Shown piece by piece: positions 26,058 through 33,070 of a DNA stretch of 64,000 bases. Each line of letters starts with the position of its first letter. Position 1 is the first letter of the stretch. Source of the DNA: CAIQJJ01 sp049325275 (GTDB lineage: Bacteria > Chloroflexota > Anaerolineae > Anaerolineales > UBA4823). The position numbers were made by a program, and so were the translations under genes. The stretch covers positions 62,001 through 126,000 of the forward strand of contig JBMOLU010000040.1 of the NCBI GenBank assembly GCA_049325275.1, read 5' to 3'. Under the pieces are notes generated by a model, which was given only the letters and a program-made list of their open reading frames with translations, ran no database searches and was not told where the DNA came from.

Positions 26058-26800
26058 GTGTCAGCCTCGTGGCGCAGCCTTTGCACCCACCCGGCATCCA
26101 TGCGGACCAGGCGGTTCTTCTTCAGGTTTTCTTTCACGATCCAGCGGATGTCTTTGTCGGGGTGGTGCAGCCATTTCTCCAGCAATGTTTTGCCCTCGGC
26201 AGGCAGCGCGGCTACCGCTACGCTCCAGCAGTAGCCGAGGCCTTTACGCAGCGCCTGAAACTCCTCGCTGCGGCGGTCCGTTACGGCCGGGATGCCGGCC
26301 GTGATCCGGTCGAGAATCTGCAAGACGGCTGCGGCGTGGTGAGGCCGCCTGAGCAGGCGCGGCTCGCACAGGCCCGCCGCAGCCGCCCGTTGTTCGAGGC
26401 ATGTGCCGCCGCTCCAGGCTTGCATGGCGGCGAGCAGCGCATCCATGTCGGCGTCACCCAGGCGCTGCAGCGCCATGGCAACCCCCTCGCGCAGACGCCA
26501 GCGCGGGTCCGAGGCGCAGGTCCGTAAGATGGGCAGGAACTCCAACCTGCCCTCGGCGAGCAGGCGTCCCAGCCCCACGGCTGCGCAAAAAGCCAGGAAT
26601 TCGTAAGGCGAGTTGGTGGGGGCGACGTCGGCGCTGTACGCCAGGTAGCGCTGGAAGCGCGCCAGGTCGCCTTCGTCGGCCACGGCCTGCGCCAACTCCA
26701 GGTTGCCACGTGGCCCGGGTAATCCCGATTCTTGCAGCAGGTAGGCGTCCCAGTCTGGCAAAGTTTGCAGATGGCGGCGGTATTCGTCGGCTTTCGTCAT
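26054..26800 (-). CDS. Cytoplasmic HEAT-repeat protein embedded in the secreted-protein operon
   Basis: This gene encodes 248 aa if started at the ATG at 26800 (MTKADEYRRHLQTLPDWDAYL), which I prefer because the 60 bases upstream look like an intergenic palindrome. A GTG at 26860 overlapping the previous stop (GTGA) would add 20 residues. There is no signal peptide or transmembrane segment. Helical repeats of HEAT/PBS-lyase type are visible (DPRWRLREGVAMALQRLGDADM; HPDKDIRWIVKENLKKNRL), so the protein is probably an alpha-solenoid that binds another protein. Its stop overlaps the start of the lyase gene (ATGA). It is the only intracellular-looking product between 16 and 32 kb, so a chaperone, regulator or passenger role is possible; nothing in the sequence decides. 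Confidence 0.72.
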   Translation of the reverse strand: MTKADEYRRHLQTLPDWDAYLLQESGLPGPRGNLELAQAVADEGDLARFQRYLAYSADVAPTNSPYEFLAFCAAVGLGRLLAEGRLEFLPILRTCASDPRWRLREGVAMALQRLGDADMDALLAAMQAWSGGTCLEQRAAAAGLCEPRLLRRPHHAAAVLQILDRITAGIPAVTDRRSEEFQALRKGLGYCWSVAVAALPAEGKTLLEKWLHHPDKDIRWIVKENLKKNRLVRMDAGWVQRLRHEADT

Positions 26801-26856
26801 TTTCGTTTCTCGGGAACCTATTGGGATGGCGGCATCTTGCCCGCCGTTTTCTGCAC

Positions 26857-28269
26857 TCACTGCCGGCGCGCGATCGGCAGATAAAGCCGTTGGCTCAGAT
26901 TCGGCGGGTTGGCCTCGAAGGCGCCCATGCTGGGCGGAGCGTTGTAGGCCATGCCGTTGTAGTCGTGTGTTATACCGGGCAGCGCAGTCCCGCGGCCGAT
27001 GGCGGGGCTGCCGGCTTGCAGTTGAAAGTTCCCACTGGCGATGCCGGCGAACAGCGGATTCTGCCCGGCGAGGCCGCTACTTTCACTGACAGGTAGACTC
27101 GGTTGGGATTGCGCCGGATTGTCGGACGCGTACCACAGGTTGTTGGCAAAGGTGAAGCTTGCCGGGTCGGTGTTTGGCCCGATGTTGACGTGGGTGGACA
27201 GGTCACCGCGCTTGAAGTAGAAAATGTTGTTGATCACGCGGTTGTTTCCGCAGGCCAAAAATGCATAGCCGCCGCTGCCGGTGGTCTCTTGCAGGATGCG
27301 CAAAAGCCAGTTCTCCGGGTTGACGATCGTGTTGTTGGCCGCCAGGCTGTCCACCGCGCCGACGAAAGCCAGCGGGGCGATGCTGCCTTCGATCAGGTTG
27401 GCGATCACACGGATATTGCGCGCCTCGAAGTTGGGCTGCGTGCTCGAAAGCGGCGGCCGGAAGTCGTCGAAACTCGTGCTGCCGCCGATGTTGACGCTGC
27501 GCTCGCCGCTGTTGACCATGCGGTTGGCGCGCATCTCGATATCCTCGCTGCCGCCCTTGTTTTGCACGGCGTTGGCCGACAGGTCGTGAAAGAAATTTCC
27601 GACGATCAACCCGTGGTGGCAGCCGACGTGATCGATGCCGCTGCCCGAACTGCCTCCACCGCAGCGCGCAAACTCACTTCGCAGCACCCAGTAATCGTTC
27701 ACGCCGGAAAGTTTCAGGCAGTCTTGGTTGCCGCTGCTGCCGACATCGTGAATGTACAGGTCGCGGAAGACGACGTAACGTGTGGCATCGGCGTTGGCGT
27801 AGTCGCCGCCGTCGTCGGTGTTGATGCCGTTGTCGCCGGTCCGGGTGACTTCGATGTCGTGCAGCACCACGTAACGCACGCGGCTCAGGTGCAGCCCTTC
27901 GGATGCGTCGCGAAAGACCGGTTTGGCCTCCCCGGGCGCGCCGCCAATCCAGATCGGCGCGGCTGCCGTCCCGGCCAGGTTCTCGATGTAGGCCCGCGTG
28001 GTGTACGTCCCGGCGTGAATGCGGATTGCCGTGCCGGGGGTGGCGTCTCGTGCGGCGCGGTCCACACTCCGGTAGGGTCTGGCCGCACTGCCATCGCCGC
28101 TGCTGTCACTGCCGTTCGTCGTCACATGAATTTCGCGCCCCGGCTGCTTGCCGCTCTCGAAGGTGACGACGCCGTCGGCTGCGCTGCGGGCGTTGGCCGT
28201 AACAGGCCGCCCCGTGCACATGGCTGCCAGGAAGAAGAAGATGGGGAGAAGTTTAAAGAGGCTTTTCAT
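26857..28269 (-). CDS. Secreted parallel beta-helix protein ending LYLPIARRQ
   Basis: This 470-aa protein has the signal peptide MKSLFKLLPIFFFLAAMCTG. The beta-helix starts at residue 46 (EIHVTTNGSDSSGDGSAARP, YRSVDRAARDATPGTAIRIH, A-G-T-Y-T-T) and runs with coils VVLHDIEVTRTGDNGINTDD, VVFRDLYIHDVGSSGNQDC, LIVGNFFHDLSANAVQNKGG and VIANLIEGS. It closes with APPSMGAFEANPP. There is no FN3-like module: only about ten residues separate the helix end from the motif RLYLPIARR, which is followed by one extra Gln. This shows the motif can sit directly on a catalytic fold. The G-D-N-G-I and C-L-K coils resemble PL9/pectate-lyase-like proteins, but catalytic residues cannot be assigned. It lies 15 bp from the next upstream gene, so they are clearly co-transcribed. 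Confidence 0.86.
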   Translation of the reverse strand: MKSLFKLLPIFFFLAAMCTGRPVTANARSAADGVVTFESGKQPGREIHVTTNGSDSSGDGSAARPYRSVDRAARDATPGTAIRIHAGTYTTRAYIENLAGTAAAPIWIGGAPGEAKPVFRDASEGLHLSRVRYVVLHDIEVTRTGDNGINTDDGGDYANADATRYVVFRDLYIHDVGSSGNQDCLKLSGVNDYWVLRSEFARCGGGSSGSGIDHVGCHHGLIVGNFFHDLSANAVQNKGGSEDIEMRANRMVNSGERSVNIGGSTSFDDFRPPLSSTQPNFEARNIRVIANLIEGSIAPLAFVGAVDSLAANNTIVNPENWLLRILQETTGSGGYAFLACGNNRVINNIFYFKRGDLSTHVNIGPNTDPASFTFANNLWYASDNPAQSQPSLPVSESSGLAGQNPLFAGIASGNFQLQAGSPAIGRGTALPGITHDYNGMAYNAPPSMGAFEANPPNLSQRLYLPIARRQ

Positions 28270-28284
28270 GGGGAGGGGCGGCGT

Positions 28285-28575
28285 CTATCGCCTGGCAAGC
28301 GGGAGATAAAGCAGCCGGTCGCTTGGCATGATGCGGATCGTCTCGCTCAGCAGGATTGGTTCGGTGCTGAGGGTGATCGTATACCATTCGTGATTGCTCA
28401 GCCCGGTCAGCGTGTAGCTGCGGGCAGCTTGATGAATGGCGGTGATGGGGGACGCTTCGTTTCCCGGCGTGCCCTCGTAGCGGATCGTCCAGGTGGTGGT
28501 GACGGGCAGCGTCAGGTTGTTGACTTCCCATCCCAGGCGGATGGCCCGATCGCCGGGCGTGCCCCACAGGCGCAA
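28285..28575 (-). repeat. Copy E of the FN3-like/YLPL C-terminal module (96 aa)
   Basis: Encodes LRLWGTPGDRAIRLGWEVN ... TWTIRYEGTPGNEASP ... SYTLTGLSNHEWYTITL ... LLYLPLARR. It has one residue inserted (N-L-T-L-P for N-T-L-P), the only indel among the five copies. Confidence 0.85.
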
Positions 28576-29973
28576 GCCGGGCTGCCCGGCCTGCGCCCGG
28601 TAGGTATCCCACATTTCCTCGCTGAAGCCGTCCCAGCAGCGCGTCCACTCGCCGTGCGGTTCGGTTGCCATGTAACGATCCTGGTAGTCGAAGAGCGCAT
28701 CGTGCGCCCAAAGTTCCTTGGCATCCATCAGCCGCGCTGCCAGCACGAACCCGCTCCAGGCATTGGCCGTGCAGCACTGGCGGTAAACGGCGCACCAGGC
28801 CTTGTTGTCGCTTTCCGGGTCGGTCGCATGGCGGATGCCCCACTCGGCCATGCCGAGGTCGCCCGGCCCGTATTCTTCCAGGTGGCAGCCGCGCAGGTCG
28901 GGATCGTGCGTTCGGTCGACGTCGGCCTGTGAGATGTAGAATGTCTGTGCGTCCTCGCCGAAATAGACCGAACCGCTGCCATCGCCCGGGCCGATCTGCT
29001 GCATGTTCTCGTCCCCCAGCACCAGCCCGGCAAACAGGATCGGCCACTTACGCCCGCTGGCGTGCCCACCGTTAGGTACCCAGTTTTCCTCGCCGCCGTT
29101 TTGCACGATTCCATACAGATCGATGCCGAGCTGGACGTAGCGGATCAGCAGCGTATGCTTGTCCGGCAGGTCCAGGTTCAACATCAGCGCGCCGGCGCCC
29201 ACCTGGGCGGCAATCTCGCGCCCATAGTTGGGCAGGTTCTCGCTCGGGTGATGATAATCGGCCAACCAACCGGGCACGTGATCGATCCAGGGGCGTTCGA
29301 AGTAACGCTCCACATCGGCCAGGCTGGGTGTCGAAGCGACTGCGGGCAGGCTTTTCAGCAGGGCGCCGTTGAGCTGGCCGGTGTTGTAATGGATACTTTT
29401 ATCGCTGCCGCTGTACGGTGGGCGGAAGCTGCCCGCCGGCGCGGGCGCAGCCAGCACGGTCAGGACGGCTGCGCTTTGTAACTGCGGCCGGGCGCCGGCT
29501 TCCGCCAGGCTGATCGTCGAAACCAACGACGTGCCTGGCAGAAGCGTCAGCGGGTTGGCGGCGCTCAAATCCTGGTTGTTGGGGCGGGCGGCGTTCAGTG
29601 CGGCATCGAAATACGGGCCGTACTGGCCGTACATGCTGCTGTCGTAGCCCTGCATTGCCCCGGCGGCGGGCGAGGGATTGATCATCGCACCGTTGATCGT
29701 ACGCCCGCCGCTTTCCGTCGAGGGCGGCGAAATGGCGACGATCGTCACCGGGCCCACCACCCAGTAGTCGCCGTTGGCGAACTGGCCGGTTTCATAGGCG
29801 CGATCGAACGTCCAGGTAACGCCGAACTGGCTGATCTGGCCCGCCGTCCCCTGTTGGGAAGATGCGTTCACGGGTCGCAGGAACCAATCCCCTGTGCTGC
29901 TGGCAGCCGCACACAACGTGACCACCAGTAGCAAGGAGAACAGCGGGGAAAAGACCGGTCGAATTTTGCGCAT
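28285..29973 (-). CDS. Secreted protein of unrecognised catalytic fold with FN3-like module ending LYLPLARR
   Basis: This gene encodes 562 aa from the ATG at 29973, 4 nt after the preceding stop; this start begins the signal peptide MRKIRPVFSPLFSLLLVVTL, while the open frame further upstream (to 30198) lies inside the neighbouring gene. Residues about 35-210 look like a beta-rich domain (FGVTWTFDRAYETGQFANGD; PVTIVAISPPS). Residues about 210-460 look helical, like an alpha/alpha barrel (PNYGREIAAQVGAGALMLNL; RYVQLGIDLYGIVQNGGEEN; NGGHASGRKWPILFAGLVLG; CTANAWSGFVLAARLM). I do not recognise the family. The layout is reminiscent of glycan-active six-hairpin enzymes. The last 96 residues are the shared module, with one extra residue relative to the other four copies, ending LLYLPLARR. 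Confidence 0.72.
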   Translation of the reverse strand: MRKIRPVFSPLFSLLLVVTLCAAASSTGDWFLRPVNASSQQGTAGQISQFGVTWTFDRAYETGQFANGDYWVVGPVTIVAISPPSTESGGRTINGAMINPSPAAGAMQGYDSSMYGQYGPYFDAALNAARPNNQDLSAANPLTLLPGTSLVSTISLAEAGARPQLQSAAVLTVLAAPAPAGSFRPPYSGSDKSIHYNTGQLNGALLKSLPAVASTPSLADVERYFERPWIDHVPGWLADYHHPSENLPNYGREIAAQVGAGALMLNLDLPDKHTLLIRYVQLGIDLYGIVQNGGEENWVPNGGHASGRKWPILFAGLVLGDENMQQIGPGDGSGSVYFGEDAQTFYISQADVDRTHDPDLRGCHLEEYGPGDLGMAEWGIRHATDPESDNKAWCAVYRQCCTANAWSGFVLAARLMDAKELWAHDALFDYQDRYMATEPHGEWTRCWDGFSEEMWDTYRAQAGQPGLRLWGTPGDRAIRLGWEVNNLTLPVTTTWTIRYEGTPGNEASPITAIHQAARSYTLTGLSNHEWYTITLSTEPILLSETIRIMPSDRLLYLPLARR

Positions 29974-29977
29974 AAAT

Positions 29978-31003
29978 CTATTGGCCGGCGCCGTCCCATC
30001 CGGCCATACGTGCCAGCAGATACCAGAAGGCCTGGCCCTTGAGCTTGCAGACGAGCGGGTGTGAGTGCTCGCAGCTGCTGGGCAGTTGCTGGCAGTCTTC
30101 TGGGTGAGCGGTACACCAGTCGCTGCACCACTCGCAGTAGCCCTCGCCGTCGTTTTCGTAAGGCCCGGCTCCATCGGGAGAATAGCGCTCGATGTCATAG
30201 AAATCGAACAGCGCCAGGCCGTTGTCGATGGCGTATTGTTTGATCGCAGCGTTGTTGGTGGCCAGGGTTGCCGAGCCGCCGTCGGTGTGCCCGGTGTACA
30301 GGATCGTGCGCAGGTCGCTGCCGTTGTAGCCTTCCAGGCTGTTCATGAAGTTCAGGTACGCCCGGATCTGGCTGTCATCGTAGGAAGAAGCCTGCCCGCA
30401 CCACGTCCACAGGGTGATGTCGAAGATGTTGCTGCCTGCTGCCACGTGGGTGCGCGCCTGGCCGTTTGCCGATTCCCAGTACAGGTCGGGGGTGATGTAA
30501 CCGACGGGGCCATCTTCACCGACCCCCGGCTGCCCATCGTAGATTTGCAGCGCATCCTGCCCGGCGCACTCGGTCGCCAGATCGGCGGGTTCGTGCCCTG
30601 ATTCTGCATTCAGCGTACAGACGGCATATTTAGCATCTTGCCCGGCAAGAAAATTCAGCCCCGAGAGCACCTGGCCGCCGTGCGAGGTGTGCGCATAGTG
30701 GATGACGAGCTTGCGCGCTTCGGTCAACCATGAATCTGGGATGGCGCTGAGATCGGTGTGGTGGTGATCGGCGATGATGGCCCCGCCCGGATCGGGCGTC
30801 TCTTGTGTGGCCGTCGCCGTGGGCGTGGCGGTTGGCGTCGCCGTCGTCGTTGCCGTTGCCGCCGGGCTGGTGGCCGTGGCCTGTCCTTTTGCTACGGCCG
30901 GCAAATAGATGGTGTTGCCAACCGCCTGGGCAAGGGCCTGCACAAGTGGCAGCAAAAGCACTAGCCCGGCGCACCCCAGGATGAAGATGGTTGATCGTTT
31001 CAT
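29978..31003 (-). CDS. Secreted HTSHG-family protein with IYLPAVAKG near the N-terminus and a Thr-rich linker
   Basis: This gene encodes 341 aa from the ATG at 31003 (AAAGGAG six to seven nt upstream); the signal peptide is MKRSTIFILGCAGLVLLLPL. Immediately after it comes N-T-I-Y-L-P-A-V-A-K-G, then a 35-residue Ala/Thr/Pro linker, then a domain homologous to residues 50-315 of the 14755-16098 protein: A-D-H-H-H-T, Y-A-H-T-S-H-G-G-Q, W-T-W-C-G-Q-A-S, Y-T-G-H-T-D-G, L-F-D-F-Y-D-I-E-R-Y-S-P-D and C-E-H-S. So the YLP motif, terminal elsewhere in this locus, is here moved to the front, and the linker takes the place of the FN3-like spacer. Function of the domain is unknown. Conserved His, Asp and Cys suggest an enzyme. 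The gene lies 4 bp before the next gene. Confidence 0.78.
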   Translation of the reverse strand: MKRSTIFILGCAGLVLLLPLVQALAQAVGNTIYLPAVAKGQATATSPAATATTTATPTATPTATATQETPDPGGAIIADHHHTDLSAIPDSWLTEARKLVIHYAHTSHGGQVLSGLNFLAGQDAKYAVCTLNAESGHEPADLATECAGQDALQIYDGQPGVGEDGPVGYITPDLYWESANGQARTHVAAGSNIFDITLWTWCGQASSYDDSQIRAYLNFMNSLEGYNGSDLRTILYTGHTDGGSATLATNNAAIKQYAIDNGLALFDFYDIERYSPDGAGPYENDGEGYCEWCSDWCTAHPEDCQQLPSSCEHSHPLVCKLKGQAFWYLLARMAGWDGAGQ

Positions 31004-31047
31004 GGCATTCTCCTTTGTGAATGTTTGGCTTGAAAAAACCGATTTTA

Positions 31048-31066
31048 CCGGGCGATGAACGCCCGG
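31048..31066. repeat. Intergenic hairpin CCGGGCG-N5-CGCCCGG
   Basis: A perfect 7-bp stem with a 5-nt loop lies 45 nt upstream of the 31003 start. On the minus strand it is followed by TAAAATCGG and a TTTTTT run; the 9-nt gap makes a conventional terminator doubtful. Confidence 0.5.
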
Positions 31067-31130
31067 CACGAGGCGGCAACCGTGAGCAGGCTGCAACCGC
31101 TGGCCCGAAAGCAGGTTTCAACCGGCGCCA

Positions 31131-31166
31131 TTCGTCGGCGCAGATAGCGCTATCCGCGCCAACGAA
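31131..31166. repeat. 36-nt near-perfect palindrome after the 31184-32881 gene
   Basis: The arms TTCGT/ACGAA, GGCGC/GCGCC and GATAGC/GCTATC are nested around one centre with two mismatched positions. It starts 17 nt past the stop codon on the minus strand. It lacks a T-run, so it is a transcript-end hairpin or dispersed repeat rather than a classic terminator. Confidence 0.6.
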
Positions 31167-31183
31167 CGCAACCGTACGAAAAA

Positions 31184-32881
31184 TCAGCGCAGGATGGCCG
31201 GCAAGTAGGTTTCGCTCCGCGGCCAGAAAACGTTGTTGGAGACTTCCGACCAGCCCCCGGCCGTGTTATACGCCCGCTGTGCAAAATACAGCTCGCCACC
31301 CGAGTAGGGAAGCACGGCCGTGTACGCACCGGCGCTCCCCGCCAGGCTGTCGCTCAACAGCGTGGCGCTCGCCCAGTTGGCTTCATGGATGGGGACGTTG
31401 GCGTAACGGATGGCCTGTGACTCGGCCCCGGCAGGTGCCGTCCAGGTGAGCGTGATCGTGATCGCCTCGCCGGCGGTGATCACCTCGCCGATGCGTACAT
31501 CTCTCACCGCCGCCGGCGGCGGGTCGCCGTATTCGTCGGCGCCCACGTCAGAAGCGCTCCCCAGCGGGCGTGGGTCGCCGTCGACGTCGTCGCTGACGTT
31601 GGCCGGCGCCGTTACCCGGTTGAGCGCCTCGGTCGCTGTGGACGCCAGGTGCAGGTCGCCGCTGGCGGCGTCGACGAACCAGTTCGCCGCGGCCTCGCTG
31701 ATGTTGCCGCTTTGCACGGCGCTGGCGCCCTCCCGCTCACGCATCGTGTCATTGACCAGGTTGTTGGTGATCAGCGCCTGCGTGTTGGGAAAGCGCCATT
31801 CGATAGACGAAAACGTGGTGTCCGGGTCGGCCGTGTAAACGGTGTTGTGCAGCACCTCGGCATTGCAGGCGTTGGCCAGGCAGATGCCGCAGTCGAAATG
31901 GGATTCGGATGCAAGCAACCCCGGGTCGTTGCCGGAGATGAAGTTGTTGCGGATCACCCCGCCGAAATCGTCCACGTAGCCGCTGGCGGAGGGGCAGGGG
32001 TTATCGGGATAGGTGCGGCCCGATCCGCTCGTCACCAATCCCAGCCCGATGCCGCGGGCGTTGTCGTTGAGCACGTTGCGCTCGATGATCGTGTCGCGGC
32101 AGCCGCGCCACAGGTGGATGCCGTGTTCGGAAAGGCCCTGTGCGCACCAAAAGCCCTCGATCAGGTTGTCGCGAATCACCCAGCCGCGGCCCTGGTGCAT
32201 GTCCACGCCGCCGGTGTAGCAACTGCCGTTTCTTTCCCACACCGCTACACGCCCGGCGGTGGTCAACTCGAGGTGCGAACAGGCGATCACACCGTTGTCG
32301 TTGTAGTAACCGTCGCTGGCCGGGTTGATCTTGATTGCCTGCTGGCCGGGGTCGATGATGTGGACGTTGTAGATCAACGCGTTGAGGTTGTGGCTGTTTT
32401 CACCCGTCACAATGTGAATGGGATGGTCGTAAGCCTCCCGCAGGGTCATATCTGCGATGGTTACGTTGGAGGCGACCACCTGGAAGATTTCGGTGGTCTG
32501 GTAATTACCGTCCAGAATCACCGCTTCCCGGTTGCCGCTGGCCGAACGCACGCTGACGTTGGGCGTATCCACCCGTAAATAAGCCCCGTTCAGCGCGTAA
32601 TTGCCGTCGGCGAGCAGGATCGTGTCTCCGCTGCTGGCGCCGTTGACGGCGTCTACCAGTTCGTTTACCGTGCTGACGTGGACGATATGCCCGCCCGGCG
32701 CAGGCAGCGCCGGGCAGTGACCGGCGGCGGCCGGGGCCTGCGGCCGATCGGGTTGCGCGGCCAGGGCGGCGCCGGCCAGAAGCATTGCCCCCACGAAACA
32801 CCACAACACGAGCAATTTGTAGTTTCTCAAAAAGAAGGGGAAATCCCCCGCTTTATTGAGAAGTTGCAACGATTTCTTCAT
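31184..32881 (-). CDS. Secreted pectate-lyase-like beta-helix protein ending TYLPAILR
   Basis: This gene encodes 565 aa from the ATG at 32881 (GAGGAG about 8 nt upstream). The export signal is unusually long: a charged N-region (MKKSLQLLNKAGDFPFFLRN) precedes the hydrophobic LLVLWCFVGAMLLAGAALA. The beta-helix begins at about 80 (HVSTVNELVDAVNGASSGDT, ILLADGNYALNG), with coils VTIADMTLREAYDHPIHIV, WVIRDNLIEGFWCAQGLSEH, DTIIERNVLNDNARGIGLG and VIRNNFISGNDPG. It closes with SDVGADEYGDPPP near 455. An FN3-like domain (RIGEVITAGEAITITLTWT; ELYFAQRAYNTAGGWSEVSN), not obviously the same module as the other five, precedes SETYLPAILR. It is the first gene of the minus-strand block and is divergent from the transporter lipoprotein at 33071. 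Confidence 0.86.
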   Translation of the reverse strand: MKKSLQLLNKAGDFPFFLRNYKLLVLWCFVGAMLLAGAALAAQPDRPQAPAAAGHCPALPAPGGHIVHVSTVNELVDAVNGASSGDTILLADGNYALNGAYLRVDTPNVSVRSASGNREAVILDGNYQTTEIFQVVASNVTIADMTLREAYDHPIHIVTGENSHNLNALIYNVHIIDPGQQAIKINPASDGYYNDNGVIACSHLELTTAGRVAVWERNGSCYTGGVDMHQGRGWVIRDNLIEGFWCAQGLSEHGIHLWRGCRDTIIERNVLNDNARGIGLGLVTSGSGRTYPDNPCPSASGYVDDFGGVIRNNFISGNDPGLLASESHFDCGICLANACNAEVLHNTVYTADPDTTFSSIEWRFPNTQALITNNLVNDTMREREGASAVQSGNISEAAANWFVDAASGDLHLASTATEALNRVTAPANVSDDVDGDPRPLGSASDVGADEYGDPPPAAVRDVRIGEVITAGEAITITLTWTAPAGAESQAIRYANVPIHEANWASATLLSDSLAGSAGAYTAVLPYSGGELYFAQRAYNTAGGWSEVSNNVFWPRSETYLPAILR

Positions 32882-33040
32882 GTGCTTTCTCCTCTTTGAT
32901 GCTGCTACAGTGGTTACGGAAAGAAACGAGGCGTAAGTCTCGTGGAACCATGCGTATAATCCCGGCCGGTCATTTTCGTCTGGCCCCATTATCACAAAAA
33001 GACCCCTTCCTGGCGATGGGGCGATGGTACCAATCCGGGA

Positions 33041-33063
33041 TATAATCGCCAATAACCAAGGAG
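33041..33063 (+). promoter_or_regulatory. TATAAT box and AAGGAG ribosome-binding site before the binding-protein gene
   Basis: A perfect TATAAT (33041-33046) lies 24 nt before the ATG at 33071, and AAGGAG (33058-33063) lies 7 nt before it. No convincing -35 hexamer is present 16-18 nt upstream, so the promoter may depend on an activator. Confidence 0.45.
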
Positions 33064-33070
33064 TAGACCC

